NCBI RefSeq assembly: GCF_001696615.3
Contig: NZ_CP032279.1
Coordinates: forward strand, 620,001 to 684,000
Direction: 5' to 3'
Length of the DNA stretch: 64,000 nt
From: Acinetobacter sp. WCHAc010034
GTDB lineage: Bacteria; Pseudomonadota; Gammaproteobacteria; Pseudomonadales; Moraxellaceae
Shown: positions 18,205 through 27,415 of the stretch, piece after piece
Numbering within the stretch: the first letter of the stretch is position 1
How the letters are laid out: each line of letters begins with the position of its first letter
Translations under genes and position numbers: made by a program
Notes under the pieces: model-generated
Told to the model about the DNA's origin: nothing
What the model saw: the letters and a program-made list of their open reading frames with translations, nothing else
Databases searched by the model: none

Positions 18205-19116
18205 TCACTGTTCAGCCTTGACTTTATGGGCGAGCGCGCGGCTCGCCTTAATATCCTGATAAAAATACACGAATAGGCCGGACAGTAGCACGGCTGCGCC
18301 CGCAACCACAAGCATGGTCACTTTTTCGTCATTCAGCAGCGCGCCCACCGCCATCGCAATCATCGGCGTCAGCACCGTGGTTAAAGACAAAGTCGCGGCT
18401 TTAATATTCTTCACCAGCTTGAAATAACAGAACATGGCCACTAATGACGCCATCACCACCGCATAGCCCAGCCCGATCAGTGATTTCGCCCCCGGCATTT
18501 CCACAGGCGCATAAGGCCAGATGAACGGCAGCATGCAGGCCGCGAACAGCGCTGAAACAATAATTGAACCCGTAGCCTGCGCCATCGGCTGCAGCGGCGC
18601 ATTGACTTTCTTGACCCAGAAAATTGACGCGCAGTAAATGAATACGCTCAGCAGCATCAGCGCAATGCCCTGCGGCTGCACATGCTGCTGGCTGCCGCCG
18701 AGGCAGATGATGCCCAGCCCGCTGACTGCTATCAGCATGCCCAGCCACTGCATGCGGTGCAAGCGGATCTTAAAGGCAAAATAGCCGATCAGCCCGGTAA
18801 TGATCGGCGCAAGGCCAAACATCAGGGCAATAATGCCTGAACTGAGATATGCCGTCGCCAAATAGGTGAAAATTTGCGAGCCGATAAAGCTGAAAGCGCC
18901 CGCCACATAGCTGTGCAGCGATTGCGCATTCACCGGGAATTTTGCGCGCACAATCAGCAGCAGGATAACCGCTAAAGGCAAGGCGATGAAAAAGCGCAAA
19001 GCCAATGCCCACAGACTGTGCAGGTCTGTCACACTCCAGACAATCGCCAGCGGCGTTGTGGCCCAGATAAACACCAGCAAGGCATAAGTCGAGATTAAAT
19101 TCAGCTTAGACGGCAT
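18205..19116 (-). CDS. DMT superfamily (EamA) transporter
   Basis: A 303-residue inner-membrane protein with ten predicted membrane spans in two EamA repeats (about 1-140 and 145-290). Characteristic stretches include WATTPLAIVWSV near the start and SLVAMFCYFKLVKNIKAA near 225. The family exports metabolites or amino acids; no substrate is assigned. The stop abuts the end of the PilZ gene. The YaiI gene lies 11 bases upstream, so cotranscription is likely. Confidence 0.85.
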   Translation of the reverse strand: MPSKLNLISTYALLVFIWATTPLAIVWSVTDLHSLWALALRFFIALPLAVILLLIVRAKFPVNAQSLHSYVAGAFSFIGSQIFTYLATAYLSSGIIALMFGLAPIITGLIGYFAFKIRLHRMQWLGMLIAVSGLGIICLGGSQQHVQPQGIALMLLSVFIYCASIFWVKKVNAPLQPMAQATGSIIVSALFAACMLPFIWPYAPVEMPGAKSLIGLGYAVVMASLVAMFCYFKLVKNIKAATLSLTTVLTPMIAMAVGALLNDEKVTMLVVAGAAVLLSGLFVYFYQDIKASRALAHKVKAEQ

Positions 19117-19127
19117 AATCCGCGGCC

Positions 19128-19598
19128 CTACTGCGCAGTTTTGCGCTTTTGCTTCTGAATAGTCTGATCCAAGCTGCTGGAAAACTCGCGCTTGTCGCGC
19201 TCAGAAATTGGAGGCGGCCCGCCGGTCTGCACGCCAGCGCCGCGCAGGCTGTCCATAAAGTCACGCAGATGCAGGCGCGCCTTAACATTGGCCACGGTAT
19301 ACACTTCACCGCGCGGATGAATGGCAATGCCGCCTTTTTCGATCACCTGGGCAGCCAGCGGAATGTCCTGCGTCATGACAATGTCATGTTCTTTCATGCG
19401 CGCAATAATTTCCTGATCGGCGGCGTCCGCCCCATGCATCACCTGAATTGAATTGATCCGCACAGACGGCGCAATGCCCACGTTCTGGTTGGCGACAAAA
19501 GTAACTTCCAGCTGATAGCGGTCAGAAGCCCGTAGAATCACTTCCCGTAAAATTTTAGGCAATGCGTCGGCATCGACCCAAAGTTTGAATGGCAGCAC
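19128..19598 (-). CDS. YaiI/YqxD family protein (DUF188, UPF0178)
   Basis: A DUF188 protein with NYN/PIN-like fold features. Key motifs are WVDADALPK near the start, [22 protein letters not shown] and the very conserved [18 protein letters not shown] near the end. The frame is open to an ATG at 19655 (175 aa), but homologues begin about five residues before WVDADA, so the GTG at 19598 (156 aa) is preferred. Neither start has a strong SD. The biochemical function of the family is not established. Confidence 0.8.
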   Translation of the reverse strand: MLPFKLWVDADALPKILREVILRASDRYQLEVTFVANQNVGIAPSVRINSIQVMHGADAADQEIIARMKEHDIVMTQDIPLAAQVIEKGGIAIHPRGEVYTVANVKARLHLRDFMDSLRGAGVQTGGPPPISERDKREFSSSLDQTIQKQKRKTAQ

Positions 19599-19655
19599 AA
19601 TGGCATCCAGTGCAAAGAATAGAACCCTTATCTTAGCAAAACTGCGCGGCGGCAT

Positions 19656-20048
19656 TCAGTGACATTAAATGCTTTTCTGTAATGCTTTCTCAGAAAATGA
19701 GAAATTAACCGCGTCCAGCAGCGCTGAAAACTGGCCTTATAGGCTTAATGCCAGTCAGTTAAGCATTTTTAATCCTCCCCAACCCTCCTTTTTCAAAGGA
19801 GGGAGCGTTTTGAAATTCAATATGCTATTGAATTCAAGAGTGTTCCCCTCTTTTTCAAAGAGGGGTTAGGGGAGATTTATCAATCAGCAATAATGAAATT
19901 ACGCTTAACTGATCAGCATTACTTATAGGCTGGGAAATACGCGGCTTTGAGCGCTGTTTTCCGGCCTGCAGCGATATATTTCTCCGCACAGACTTGAAAA
20001 TTCAAAATAACCCTCGATTTAATATACAAACACCACCCAACATCAATC
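19656..20048. other. Intergenic region containing a palindromic repeat element
   Basis: About 390 bases without a convincing gene. It holds the inverted-repeat element at 19771-19878 (listed separately) and the upstream region of the 20049 gene. A short open frame at 19669-19869 only reads through the repeat. Confidence 0.6.
19771..19878. repeat. 108-bp imperfect palindromic intergenic element (REP/MITE-like)
   Basis: The ends are inverted copies: AATCCTCCCCAACCC at the left, and GGGGTTAGGGGAGATT at the right. Inside are two local hairpins: CCTCCTTTTTCAAAGGAGG at 19784-19802, and CCCCTCTTTTTCAAAGAGGGG at 19845-19865. A central palindromic stretch (TTGAAATTCAATATGCTATTGAATTCAA) lies between them. 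The layout resembles short repetitive palindromes scattered in bacterial genomes; copy number cannot be judged from one window. Confidence 0.8.
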
Positions 20049-20987
20049 GTGCATATGAAAAATCAAAACAGACCTGAAATTATCACCATTGAAGATCAGA
20101 ACTTCGGCAGCCACATTGAACACTGGAATTTGCTGACAGAGCAGCCGGGCTCTGAAGTTCCGCGATGGTTAGGTCAAGCGCTGGATGCGCCGGTCATGCC
20201 GATGGGCCTATGCGCGGCGGAATGCGATATGGACGCAGGCACCTGGCTGATTCAAGGCCCAAGCAAAGCGCCTGTGCAGCTTTCCCAAGTGATTGAGGTT
20301 GAGAATAACAAGCCTAAAGCAGTGAAAACCGCATTCCCCTGCTTTGACAGCCCGTATAAAATTAAAGCCAGCATTGACCGGATTATTGCCTGCAAATCCA
20401 ATATTCAGGCGGTGCTGTGCCTGAATCTGGGCGACAACACTACAGTCTACGCCTTTGACAGCCTGTACAGCGTCAATCATGACCAGTATGAAAAAGGCCA
20501 GGATTATCTGGTGCAGCTGAACGGCTGGGCCTATGAGCTGGAAGCGGTGGCGGAGCATGAGCAGCTGGTGGTGGATGATCCCGCATCCATCAAGCATCAC
20601 CGCGCGCTGAACGATATTTTAGCCGCCAACAATGGCGTTGCGCCGGCTAACCTGCAGGAGCAGATTGAGGCTTGGCAGCCAAAATCTGACGATGACAAAG
20701 AACCTGTTACGGTCGATTTCTCTAAGATGGTGGCGTATTTATACGGCGAAAATATGGGGCAGGAAGATGAAGCCTGGTTCCAGGGCAATATTGTCGGCAA
20801 ATCCTCCATGCAGTTCATGGAGCATGAATACACCCTGTATGACGTCACGCTGATCCATGAAGAAAATCAGCCGGCCATCCTGATCCGCATTGCGACTAAA
20901 AATGCGCAGTACAAGAACTTTGAAATTGGCCAGTTCATCCGCGGCAATATCTGGATTCAGGCCAATATTTACGCAAAATCCGCTTGA
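20049..20987 (+). CDS. Hypothetical protein, Acinetobacter-type, no recognised domain
   Basis: A 312-residue soluble, acidic protein with no signal peptide and no membrane span. I do not recognise a family. The N-terminal two thirds contain short beta-rich stretches (TTVYAFDSLYSVNHDQYEKG, then YLVQLNGWAYELEAV). The C-terminal third has FSKMVAYLYGEN and GQFIRGNIWIQANIYAKSA, which could be an OB- or barrel-like end domain. The first start is GTG (20049), with ATG two codons on (20055). It stands alone, followed by its own terminator (21000-21039). Confidence 0.75.
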   Translation: MHMKNQNRPEIITIEDQNFGSHIEHWNLLTEQPGSEVPRWLGQALDAPVMPMGLCAAECDMDAGTWLIQGPSKAPVQLSQVIEVENNKPKAVKTAFPCFDSPYKIKASIDRIIACKSNIQAVLCLNLGDNTTVYAFDSLYSVNHDQYEKGQDYLVQLNGWAYELEAVAEHEQLVVDDPASIKHHRALNDILAANNGVAPANLQEQIEAWQPKSDDDKEPVTVDFSKMVAYLYGENMGQEDEAWFQGNIVGKSSMQFMEHEYTLYDVTLIHEENQPAILIRIATKNAQYKNFEIGQFIRGNIWIQANIYAKSA

Positions 20988-20999
20988 TGGCAATAAAAT

Positions 21000-21039
21000 C
21001 TGGCCTGATTCTGCACTTCTCAGATTCAGGCCAGCTTTT
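21000..21039 (+). terminator. Intrinsic terminator after the 20049 gene
   Basis: CTGGCCTGA (21000-21008) pairs with TCAGGCCAG (21026-21034), followed by CTTTTCTT. Confidence 0.75.
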
Positions 21040-21283
21040 CTTAATCTGAACGCCGGTTTTATTCATCGGACTTTAAAAGTGCAGCCTAAGCCAGCGCATG
21101 CAGTTGGCATTTTTAAATTCAAAGCCGATCTGCGCCGCAGTTTTTTACTCTGCAGCTTTTTTACAGTTTAGGCAGGATTAAAAATTGCCGGATGCCTGAC
21201 AAAACAGGCGCTGGAAAATACCGCGGCATCGGGCTAAATAAATTGAATCCTTTGGCTGGTTCAATTAGGATAGTACTTTATTT

Positions 21284-21310
21284 AGGCATTTTTTTATGCT
21301 AAAAATGCCT
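21284..21310. repeat. Perfect 10-bp inverted repeat upstream of the 48-aa ORF
   Basis: AGGCATTTTT (21284-21293) and AAAAATGCCT (21301-21310) around a 7-base loop. It lies 40 bases upstream of the small ORF start. It could be a terminator-like or regulatory hairpin in the leader. Confidence 0.55.
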
Positions 21311-21350
21311 GTAGCGAATAGGAATTAACGATAAATAGATCGGAAAATAA

Positions 21351-21497
21351 ATGTCTATGAAAATCGTGCAAGAAGAAAATTTACAGCCGCTTGAACATCA
21401 GCTGACGTCCCGATATCACATCGAGCCTATGGCCTGCCTGTTTTTTGCCTTGGGCATGCTGATGTGCGCTTATATCCTGCATACCTTTATTCTTTAA
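21351..21497 (+). CDS. 48-aa small single-span membrane protein
   Basis: A short open frame starting MSMKIVQEENLQPLEHQ. One clear hydrophobic segment follows at residues 27-43 (MACLFFALGMLMCAYIL), and it ends in HTFIL. CGGAAAA lies a few bases upstream of the ATG as a weak SD. Codon use looks like the host genes. It stands alone between a hairpin and the serC terminator. It resembles the many small membrane proteins of unknown role; coding status is likely but unproven. Confidence 0.6.
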   Translation: MSMKIVQEENLQPLEHQLTSRYHIEPMACLFFALGMLMCAYILHTFIL

Positions 21498-21517
21498 TTT
21501 TTGACCCGCATAAAAAA

Positions 21518-21536
21518 GCCCATCTATGCGATGGGC
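21518..21536. terminator. Bidirectional intrinsic terminator (serC and the 48-aa ORF)
   Basis: GCCCATC (21518-21524) pairs with GATGGGC (21530-21536). An A-run precedes it and a T-run follows, so it works on both strands between two convergent genes. Confidence 0.88.
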
Positions 21537-21555
21537 CTTTTTTATGCATCACGCA

Positions 21556-22635
21556 TTAGCCATTGCGTTTTGCAAAGTCATCCATAAAGCTGACCAAAGC
21601 CTGAACGCCTTCTAAAGGCACAGCATTATAGATGCTGGCGCGCATGCCGCCGACAGAACGGTGGCCTGCCAGGTTCAGCAGATGATTTTCTTCCGCTTCT
21701 TTCAGGAACTGCTTGTCCAGATCTGCATTGACCAAAGTAAACGGCACATTCATGATCGAACGGTTTTCTTTGGCAATCGGGTTATTGTAGAAATCGCTTG
21801 AATCGATATAGCCGTAAAGCAATTCCGCTTTCGCCAAATTTGCCTTATAAATTGCGTCTACACCGCCCTGCTCCAGCAGCCATTCAAACACCAGGCCAGA
21901 CAAGTACCATGCATATGTAGCCGGCGTATTCACCATAGAGTCATTCTTGGCTTGCGCTGAATATTTCAACAGGCTTGGAATTTCAGCTTTTGCCTGATCC
22001 AGCAAATCGTCACGGATAATCACCAAAGTCAGGCCAGCCGGGCCAATGTTCTTTTGCGCGCCCGCATAAATCAGGCCGAATTTAGAAACATCTAATGGCG
22101 CAGACAAAATGCTTGAAGATAAGTCAGCAACTAATGGCTTGTCTGTTTCCGGAATGCTGGCAAATTGAATGCCGCCAATGGTTTCATTCTCTGCATAATG
22201 CACATAAGCCGCGTCATCAGACAAATTCCATGTGCTTTGATCTGTAATGGCAAGCTTGCCGTCAATGCTGGCGCCCGCTTCAATGACGTTAATATCGCCG
22301 TAGCGCTGCGCTTCTTTGGTGGCTTTTTCAGACCAGATGCCGGTCTGGATATAATCCGCTTTGCTGTTTTTGCCCAGCAGGTTCAAGGGAATTGCGGAGA
22401 ACTGCAGCGATGCGCCGCCTTGCAGGAACAGCACTTTATAATTCTCAGGAATATTCATGAGCTTGCGCAAATCCGCTTCAGCCTTTTCTGCAACAGCAAC
22501 ATAATCTTTGCTGCGGTGGCTCATTTCCATGATGGAAAGACCTTTGCCATGCCAGTCCAGCATTTCAGCTTGGGCTTTTTCAAGAACGGCAGTAGGTAAT
22601 GCAGCAGGACCAGCACAGAAGTTGTACGCGCGCAT
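21556..22635 (-). CDS. serC: Phosphoserine aminotransferase
   Basis: A 359-residue SerC, the PLP enzyme that makes 3-phosphoserine from 3-phosphohydroxypyruvate in serine synthesis; it also serves pyridoxine synthesis in many bacteria. The ATG at 22635 follows AAGGA and gives the canonical N-terminus [14 protein letters not shown]. The PLP lysine is Lys195 in [11 protein letters not shown]. The C-terminal [15 protein letters not shown] motif is intact. Full length. Confidence 0.96.
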   Translation of the reverse strand: MRAYNFCAGPAALPTAVLEKAQAEMLDWHGKGLSIMEMSHRSKDYVAVAEKAEADLRKLMNIPENYKVLFLQGGASLQFSAIPLNLLGKNSKADYIQTGIWSEKATKEAQRYGDINVIEAGASIDGKLAITDQSTWNLSDDAAYVHYAENETIGGIQFASIPETDKPLVADLSSSILSAPLDVSKFGLIYAGAQKNIGPAGLTLVIIRDDLLDQAKAEIPSLLKYSAQAKNDSMVNTPATYAWYLSGLVFEWLLEQGGVDAIYKANLAKAELLYGYIDSSDFYNNPIAKENRSIMNVPFTLVNADLDKQFLKEAEENHLLNLAGHRSVGGMRASIYNAVPLEGVQALVSFMDDFAKRNG

Positions 22636-22754
22636 GATTTTTCCTTTCAGAGTGAAACACAATAAAATGATGGCATTTAACCATAGATAGCCCAGTCTTG
22701 CAGTAATTTATCCTGAAAATATTTCAATACTGCCGGACATTTAAAGCTGAATTT

Positions 22755-23444
22755 TCAATAAAGATCTGATCTTTTCACCGGCTTGATTATTTCAATAAAC
22801 GGCTCGCCGGCCAGCGCATAGCTGACGATCCGCAGGATTAAGGCTGGAATCACGACAACGGCATGTATCAGCATGGCTAAGCTTAAATAAACGGCAAATT
22901 CCAGCCAGCGCAGCGGCGCCAAAAACACCGTGTTTTTATGTTCCAGTTTCAGCCGCTTCAGTTCTGACAGGCGCGCAGCGCCGTTCGCATCAATCCACTG
23001 GCGGGACTGGGCATCATAGGTATTGCTGCTGACCAAGCCGCGCCGGTAGGCCTGCAGCATGCGTTTCGGCTTCAGGAAAAAGCCGGTAGAAAGCGCAATC
23101 AAGTTCATCACGCCTAAAACCGGATGGCGGAACATTGACCCCGTGCCCAGTTCCCATGCGCTGACCTCGCCTTCACCGATGCGCCCCACGGTATAGCCGG
23201 TTAAAATATGATGCATATCGTGATATTTCAAATATTTATGCCGAACACCGATATTCGGCATAGGCACAATCAGGCAGCCGGTATAGACGCCAACCGTGAG
23301 CGGTTCGCGGTCGCCGACAATCGGCCCAAAGCCATTTTTCTGATAAAAAAGTTCCACCGCTTCATTCAGCGTGCAGGAATCTGCAAAATTATTTGGCGCT
23401 TTAACTTGTAAATTCATCTTATATTTATTAAACATGAAAGGCAT
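22755..23444 (-). CDS. Coq4-family ubiquinone biosynthesis protein
   Basis: A 229-residue protein with the Coq4 zinc-ligand pattern H-D-x-x-H-x11-E, read as His75, Asp76, His79 and Glu91. C-terminal hydrophobic segments at about 180-215 suggest membrane association. In eukaryotes Coq4 is needed for coenzyme Q assembly and ring modification. Bacterial members are less studied, so the exact role is inferred from the family. The start may be Met1, Met4 or Met10. It stands alone between serC and the export cluster. Confidence 0.78.
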   Translation of the reverse strand: MPFMFNKYKMNLQVKAPNNFADSCTLNEAVELFYQKNGFGPIVGDREPLTVGVYTGCLIVPMPNIGVRHKYLKYHDMHHILTGYTVGRIGEGEVSAWELGTGSMFRHPVLGVMNLIALSTGFFLKPKRMLQAYRRGLVSSNTYDAQSRQWIDANGAARLSELKRLKLEHKNTVFLAPLRWLEFAVYLSLAMLIHAVVVIPALILRIVSYALAGEPFIEIIKPVKRSDLY

Positions 23445-23576
23445 CCTGACCCAATATAAGCGATAATTTCAGTTTTTTCAGCTTTGATTTATTATGAAAA
23501 TATAGACACTTGTATAAAAAACATATTGCCCGGCCCTTGCCTTATAATTGAAATGACAATGCGGAGAGTCTATTGG

Positions 23577-25085
23577 ATGTTACAGCGTTCCTCAGTTTTT
23601 TTTAAGCCTCAATCCCAAAGCGCCATGCAGAAGAGCGCTGAGGCTGCGCGGCGCGGCGCCCTGTTCACCGCCTCCATGCTGTTCAGCTCAATCTGCCTTG
23701 CGCAAAGCATCAGCTATCAGCAGGCGGAGCAGAATGCGCTGCGGGATTCCTACACTACGCAGGCCCATCAGGCGCTGCAGCAGGCGTCGCAGCTGGAAGC
23801 GGAGGCGCTGAAAGGCTTAGGGCTGCCGCGGGTTGATTTCAACGTGCGCGCTTATGCCTTTCATAATGAACTGGATGTGCCTTTAGGCGCGCTGAAAAAT
23901 AATTTAGAACAGACGCTGTCCAATGGCGTCAGCAGTAAAATTGATGAATGGCAAGGCACTTTAGGCAGCGCAGCTGACCCCTTGAAAGACAGCTTAAACC
24001 AAACCATTCATGACGGCGTCGGCCTGATTCCAGATTCATCACAGGTGGTTTTGGAAGATCAGGTCATTCGGCCGACCGTTTCCATCACCATGCCTTTATA
24101 TACCGGCGGACTGACGTCCATCGCTAAAGAGGCCGCCAACTTAAAGGCCCAGCGCAGCCAGCTGAACAGCAGGCAGCAGCAGGATCTGCAGCGCTTTGAG
24201 CTCATTCAGGCCTATTTTAATGCGCAGCTGCAAAAGCAGCTGCTGGCCAGCAGCCAGTTTAATTTAGACGCCATGCAGGCCCATTACCGCAATGCTCTGA
24301 AACTGGAGCAGCAGGGCTTTATCAGCAAAGGCCAGCGTATGCAGTTTGAAGTGGCGCGCAACAATGCCGAGCGCGCGCATCAAAATGCGGACGCCGGCTA
24401 TAAATCCAGCCTGTTTCAGCTGAACAACCTGCTGCAAAGCAGCCAAATTACCGATTTAACCACCCCGCTGTTTGTCAATTCCGCGCAAAATCTGGCCTTA
24501 AACAATCTGCTGAAAAGCTTTCCGGAGCATTCCGCGCTGATTCAGAAAATGCAGATGGATACCCGGCTGGCCAATGCCAATGTCAAAGCGCAGAATGCCG
24601 CCAAAAAACCCAGCCTGTTCGCCTTTGGCGAATACAGCCTGGATGACAAGCAGAACTGGATTGTCGGCGTCGGCGCGCGCTACAACTTGTTTTCCGGCAT
24701 CGATAAAAGCAAAAATGTGCAGGCCGCAGAACTGCAGCGCTATGCCTCTGAACTGATGACCGAGCGCGCCAAACAGGAAATTGAAAGCGTCATTTATGCT
24801 TCCTACAGCGAAGCCGCCGCAGCGCAGCAGAGCGATCAGCTGCTGCAGCGGAACCTGAAAGCGGCGCAGGAAAATTTGCGCATTCAGGAACTGTCTTTTA
24901 AGGAAGACATGGGCACCGCCGCGCAAGTAATTGACGCGCAAAATGCGCTCAGCGGATTAAAATCCGAAACTGCGCTGAATGCCTATAAATACGTGATGTC
25001 GCTGGCCGCGCTGCTGCAAAGCCACGGCTCGATTGAGCAGTTTCAGACTTATATTAATCAGCCTAATACGCGCTATGTCCGTTAA
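23577..25085 (+). CDS. TolC-family outer membrane efflux protein
   Basis: A 502-residue TolC-family protein when started at the ATG at 23577, which has GCGGAGAG about ten bases upstream. The open frame starts at 23484, but the extra 31 codons look non-coding. A signal peptide is visible (ALFTASMLFSSICLAQS, about 33-50). Two helical OEP repeats follow, the first with QNALRDSYTTQAHQ and the second with NARNNAERAHQNADAGYK-like stretches. It forms the outer-membrane duct. It is the first gene of a four-gene export operon, with 18 bases to the adaptor gene. Confidence 0.88.
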   Translation: MLQRSSVFFKPQSQSAMQKSAEAARRGALFTASMLFSSICLAQSISYQQAEQNALRDSYTTQAHQALQQASQLEAEALKGLGLPRVDFNVRAYAFHNELDVPLGALKNNLEQTLSNGVSSKIDEWQGTLGSAADPLKDSLNQTIHDGVGLIPDSSQVVLEDQVIRPTVSITMPLYTGGLTSIAKEAANLKAQRSQLNSRQQQDLQRFELIQAYFNAQLQKQLLASSQFNLDAMQAHYRNALKLEQQGFISKGQRMQFEVARNNAERAHQNADAGYKSSLFQLNNLLQSSQITDLTTPLFVNSAQNLALNNLLKSFPEHSALIQKMQMDTRLANANVKAQNAAKKPSLFAFGEYSLDDKQNWIVGVGARYNLFSGIDKSKNVQAAELQRYASELMTERAKQEIESVIYASYSEAAAAQQSDQLLQRNLKAAQENLRIQELSFKEDMGTAAQVIDAQNALSGLKSETALNAYKYVMSLAALLQSHGSIEQFQTYINQPNTRYVR

Positions 25086-25103
25086 TTTCGGATGGGGAAA
25101 TGC

Positions 25104-26273
25104 ATGAATCAAGATCAAAGCACGCCTGATCCGCAAAACAGCCCTGCTTCTTCTGAGCTGCCAGCAGAGAGCGCCGCGCCAGCCAGTGCAGCGGAACAGA
25201 ACGCAACAGCGGATAGCGCCGCGCAGGAAGCCGTCGCAGCCAAGGCCCCGGCGGATCAGCCGGCCGCAGAAAATGCCGATGCGAAAAAATCCGGCGCGCT
25301 TAAAGCTGCTGGCCTGACGACGCTGATTCTGCTGCTGAGCCTGATCGCTTTCGGCTTATGGAAAAGCTATCAGCCGAAAGCGCTTGAACTGCAAGGCCGC
25401 GTTGAAGCCGAAACCATCCATGTATCCACCAAAGTCCCAAGCCGCATAGAAGAAATTTATGTGCAGGATGGGCAGAAAGTGGAAAAAGGCCAGGAGCTGG
25501 TGCGCCTGTACAGCCCGGAAGTCGACGCCAAGAAGCAGCAGGCTTTAGCTGCGCTGCAGTCCGCCCTTGCCCTGCAGGCCACGGCTGACCGCGGCTCGCA
25601 GGAAGAAAATATTGCAACGCTGCATGCCAACTGGCAGGCTGTGAAAGCGCAGCAGGCGCTGGCGCAAAGCACTTACCAGCGCGGCGCCAAGCTGTTTCAG
25701 GAAGGCGTGATTTCACGCCAGCGCCGCGATGAGCTGCATGCCGCCGCTGTTTCAGCCGCCGGAATGACCGAAGCATCCTATCAGCAGTACGCCCGCGCCA
25801 AGCGCGGCAGCACGCCTGAGCAGAAATCCTCGGCAGACGCGCAAGTGGAAATTGCCAAAGCCGCCGTGGCCGAAGCCAATGCGCTGGAAGCGGAAACCAA
25901 ACTGCTGGCGCCCATCCGCGGCACGGTATCAAAAACCTACGGCAAAGCCTCTGAACTGGTGGCAATGGGCGTGCCTGTAGTCAGCATTATTGAAGATGAT
26001 GATTTATGGGTCAGCCTGAATGTGCGCGAAGACCAATATCAATCTGTCTATACAGCCAAAACCATGAACGGCTATATTCCCGCGCTAGGCCAAAACGCGG
26101 CCTTTGAAATCAAACATATTGATGCCGAAGGCGAATTCGCCACCATTAAAACCACACGCCAGACCGGCGGCTATGACATCCGCAGCTTTAAAGTCCATCT
26201 GGCGCCGGCGCAAGCCATTCCCGGCTTAAAAGCCGGCATGAGCGTGCTGTTTAAAGTCACAGAGGCGCAATAG
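25104..26273 (+). CDS. HlyD-family membrane fusion protein (periplasmic adaptor)
   Basis: A 389-residue adaptor. The ATG at 25104 has GGGG six bases upstream; an alternative is 25092. The N-terminal ~65 residues are low-complexity Ala/Pro/Glu/Gln, unusually long for a cytoplasmic tail. One membrane span follows at about 67-85. A lipoyl half-motif (STKVPSRIEEIYVQDGQKV) comes next, then coiled coil to about 265, and a beta-barrel. It links the inner-membrane permeases to TolC. It is closest in layout to the YhiI-type adaptors that work with ABC-2 permeases. Confidence 0.87.
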   Translation: MNQDQSTPDPQNSPASSELPAESAAPASAAEQNATADSAAQEAVAAKAPADQPAAENADAKKSGALKAAGLTTLILLLSLIAFGLWKSYQPKALELQGRVEAETIHVSTKVPSRIEEIYVQDGQKVEKGQELVRLYSPEVDAKKQQALAALQSALALQATADRGSQEENIATLHANWQAVKAQQALAQSTYQRGAKLFQEGVISRQRRDELHAAAVSAAGMTEASYQQYARAKRGSTPEQKSSADAQVEIAKAAVAEANALEAETKLLAPIRGTVSKTYGKASELVAMGVPVVSIIEDDDLWVSLNVREDQYQSVYTAKTMNGYIPALGQNAAFEIKHIDAEGEFATIKTTRQTGGYDIRSFKVHLAPAQAIPGLKAGMSVLFKVTEAQ

Positions 26274-26275
26274 CG

Positions 26276-27415
26276 GTGCGGGCAATGCTGGCGGGCCTGC
26301 TGCGTGAACTGCGCTATCTGCTCAAGCATAAGTGGGACTTATGCCTGGTCACGCTGGCGCCTTTATTCATTATTATCATGTTCAGCAGCATGTTTGCGCA
26401 GGGCAAGCCTGAACAGCTGCCGATTGCGGTGATTGATCAGGACCAGAGCGGGCTCAGCAGGAATATTCAACGCTATTTAAGCCTGAACCATACGCTGCGG
26501 ATTGCAGAAACTACGGATAATCAGGCCGATGCAGAATACCTGCTGAATCAGAATAAAATCTGGGGCTATGTGCATATCCCCGCAGGCGCGGAACAGCGCC
26601 TGGTGCAGGCCCAAGATGCGCAAATCAGCATCGCCTTCAATCAAAGCTACTTCAGCGTGGGCAATACAGTTTCCTCCGCCATGCTGCTGAGCACTGTGCA
26701 GGCAGCCGCAGATTTTGGCGGCCAGGACTATCTGGAAAATAAAATTCCCTATCTGGATGCGCCGGCGCCGAATGTCAAAATTTCCCCCTTATATAACCCC
26801 GGGCTGAATTATGAGTTCTATTTAGAACCGTATATGATTCCAGCCATACTGCATTTGCTGCTGTGCTGCTGCGTGGCTTTTTCTGTGGGGCAGGAACTGA
26901 AATTCCAAACTGCAGATCAATGGCTGAATCAGCACAGCCTGCTCAGCGCGCTATTGTCCAAAAATCTGGCCTATATTTTAATTTTCAGCGCTTGGACATG
27001 GCTGTGGATGATTTGGCTGATCGGCATCCGCGGCTGGTTCGTTTCCGGCCATTTATGGCTGATTCTGGCGGCGCAGATCCTGCTGTACAGCGCCTATGCC
27101 TTTCTCAGCAGCGCCATTGTGCTGGCGACAAAAAACCTCAGCAAAACCTTTGGCTTTATTGCCGTGTACGGCGGCTCGTCGCTGAGTTTCGCCGGCGTGA
27201 CACTGCCGCTGAACAATGCGCCTCTGTTTACCAAATTCTGGGCGCATATTATCCCCTACACGCCTTATGCCAAGCTGCAGACTGAACAGTGGGTGATCGG
27301 CAGCCCGCTGTCCTCCTCGCTGCAGCCTTTTGCAGTCCTGCTGATTTATGCCGCGCTGTATTTTGCGCTGGCTTATGCCTTCCTGAAAAAATATGCCAAG
27401 GGGATGCAGCCATGA
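26276..27415 (+). CDS. ABC-2 type transporter permease (YhhJ-like), first of pair
   Basis: A 379-residue ABC-2 permease with a GTG start. A first membrane span at about 22-40 is followed by a large periplasmic domain (IAVIDQDQSGLSRNIQRYL near 55), then five spans from about 185 to 375. It begins two bases after the adaptor stop and overlaps the next permease by ATGA. It should form a heterodimer with that gene product. No ATP-binding gene is present in the cluster. Confidence 0.85.
   Translation: MRAMLAGLLRELRYLLKHKWDLCLVTLAPLFIIIMFSSMFAQGKPEQLPIAVIDQDQSGLSRNIQRYLSLNHTLRIAETTDNQADAEYLLNQNKIWGYVHIPAGAEQRLVQAQDAQISIAFNQSYFSVGNTVSSAMLLSTVQAAADFGGQDYLENKIPYLDAPAPNVKISPLYNPGLNYEFYLEPYMIPAILHLLLCCCVAFSVGQELKFQTADQWLNQHSLLSALLSKNLAYILIFSAWTWLWMIWLIGIRGWFVSGHLWLILAAQILLYSAYAFLSSAIVLATKNLSKTFGFIAVYGGSSLSFAGVTLPLNNAPLFTKFWAHIIPYTPYAKLQTEQWVIGSPLSSSLQPFAVLLIYAALYFALAYAFLKKYAKGMQP

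Larger units (their letters stand above)
20988..21350. other. Intergenic region with terminator and hairpin
   Basis: About 360 bases with no convincing gene. It contains the terminator of the 20049 gene and a hairpin at 21284-21310 that lies upstream of the 48-residue ORF at 21351. Confidence 0.6.
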
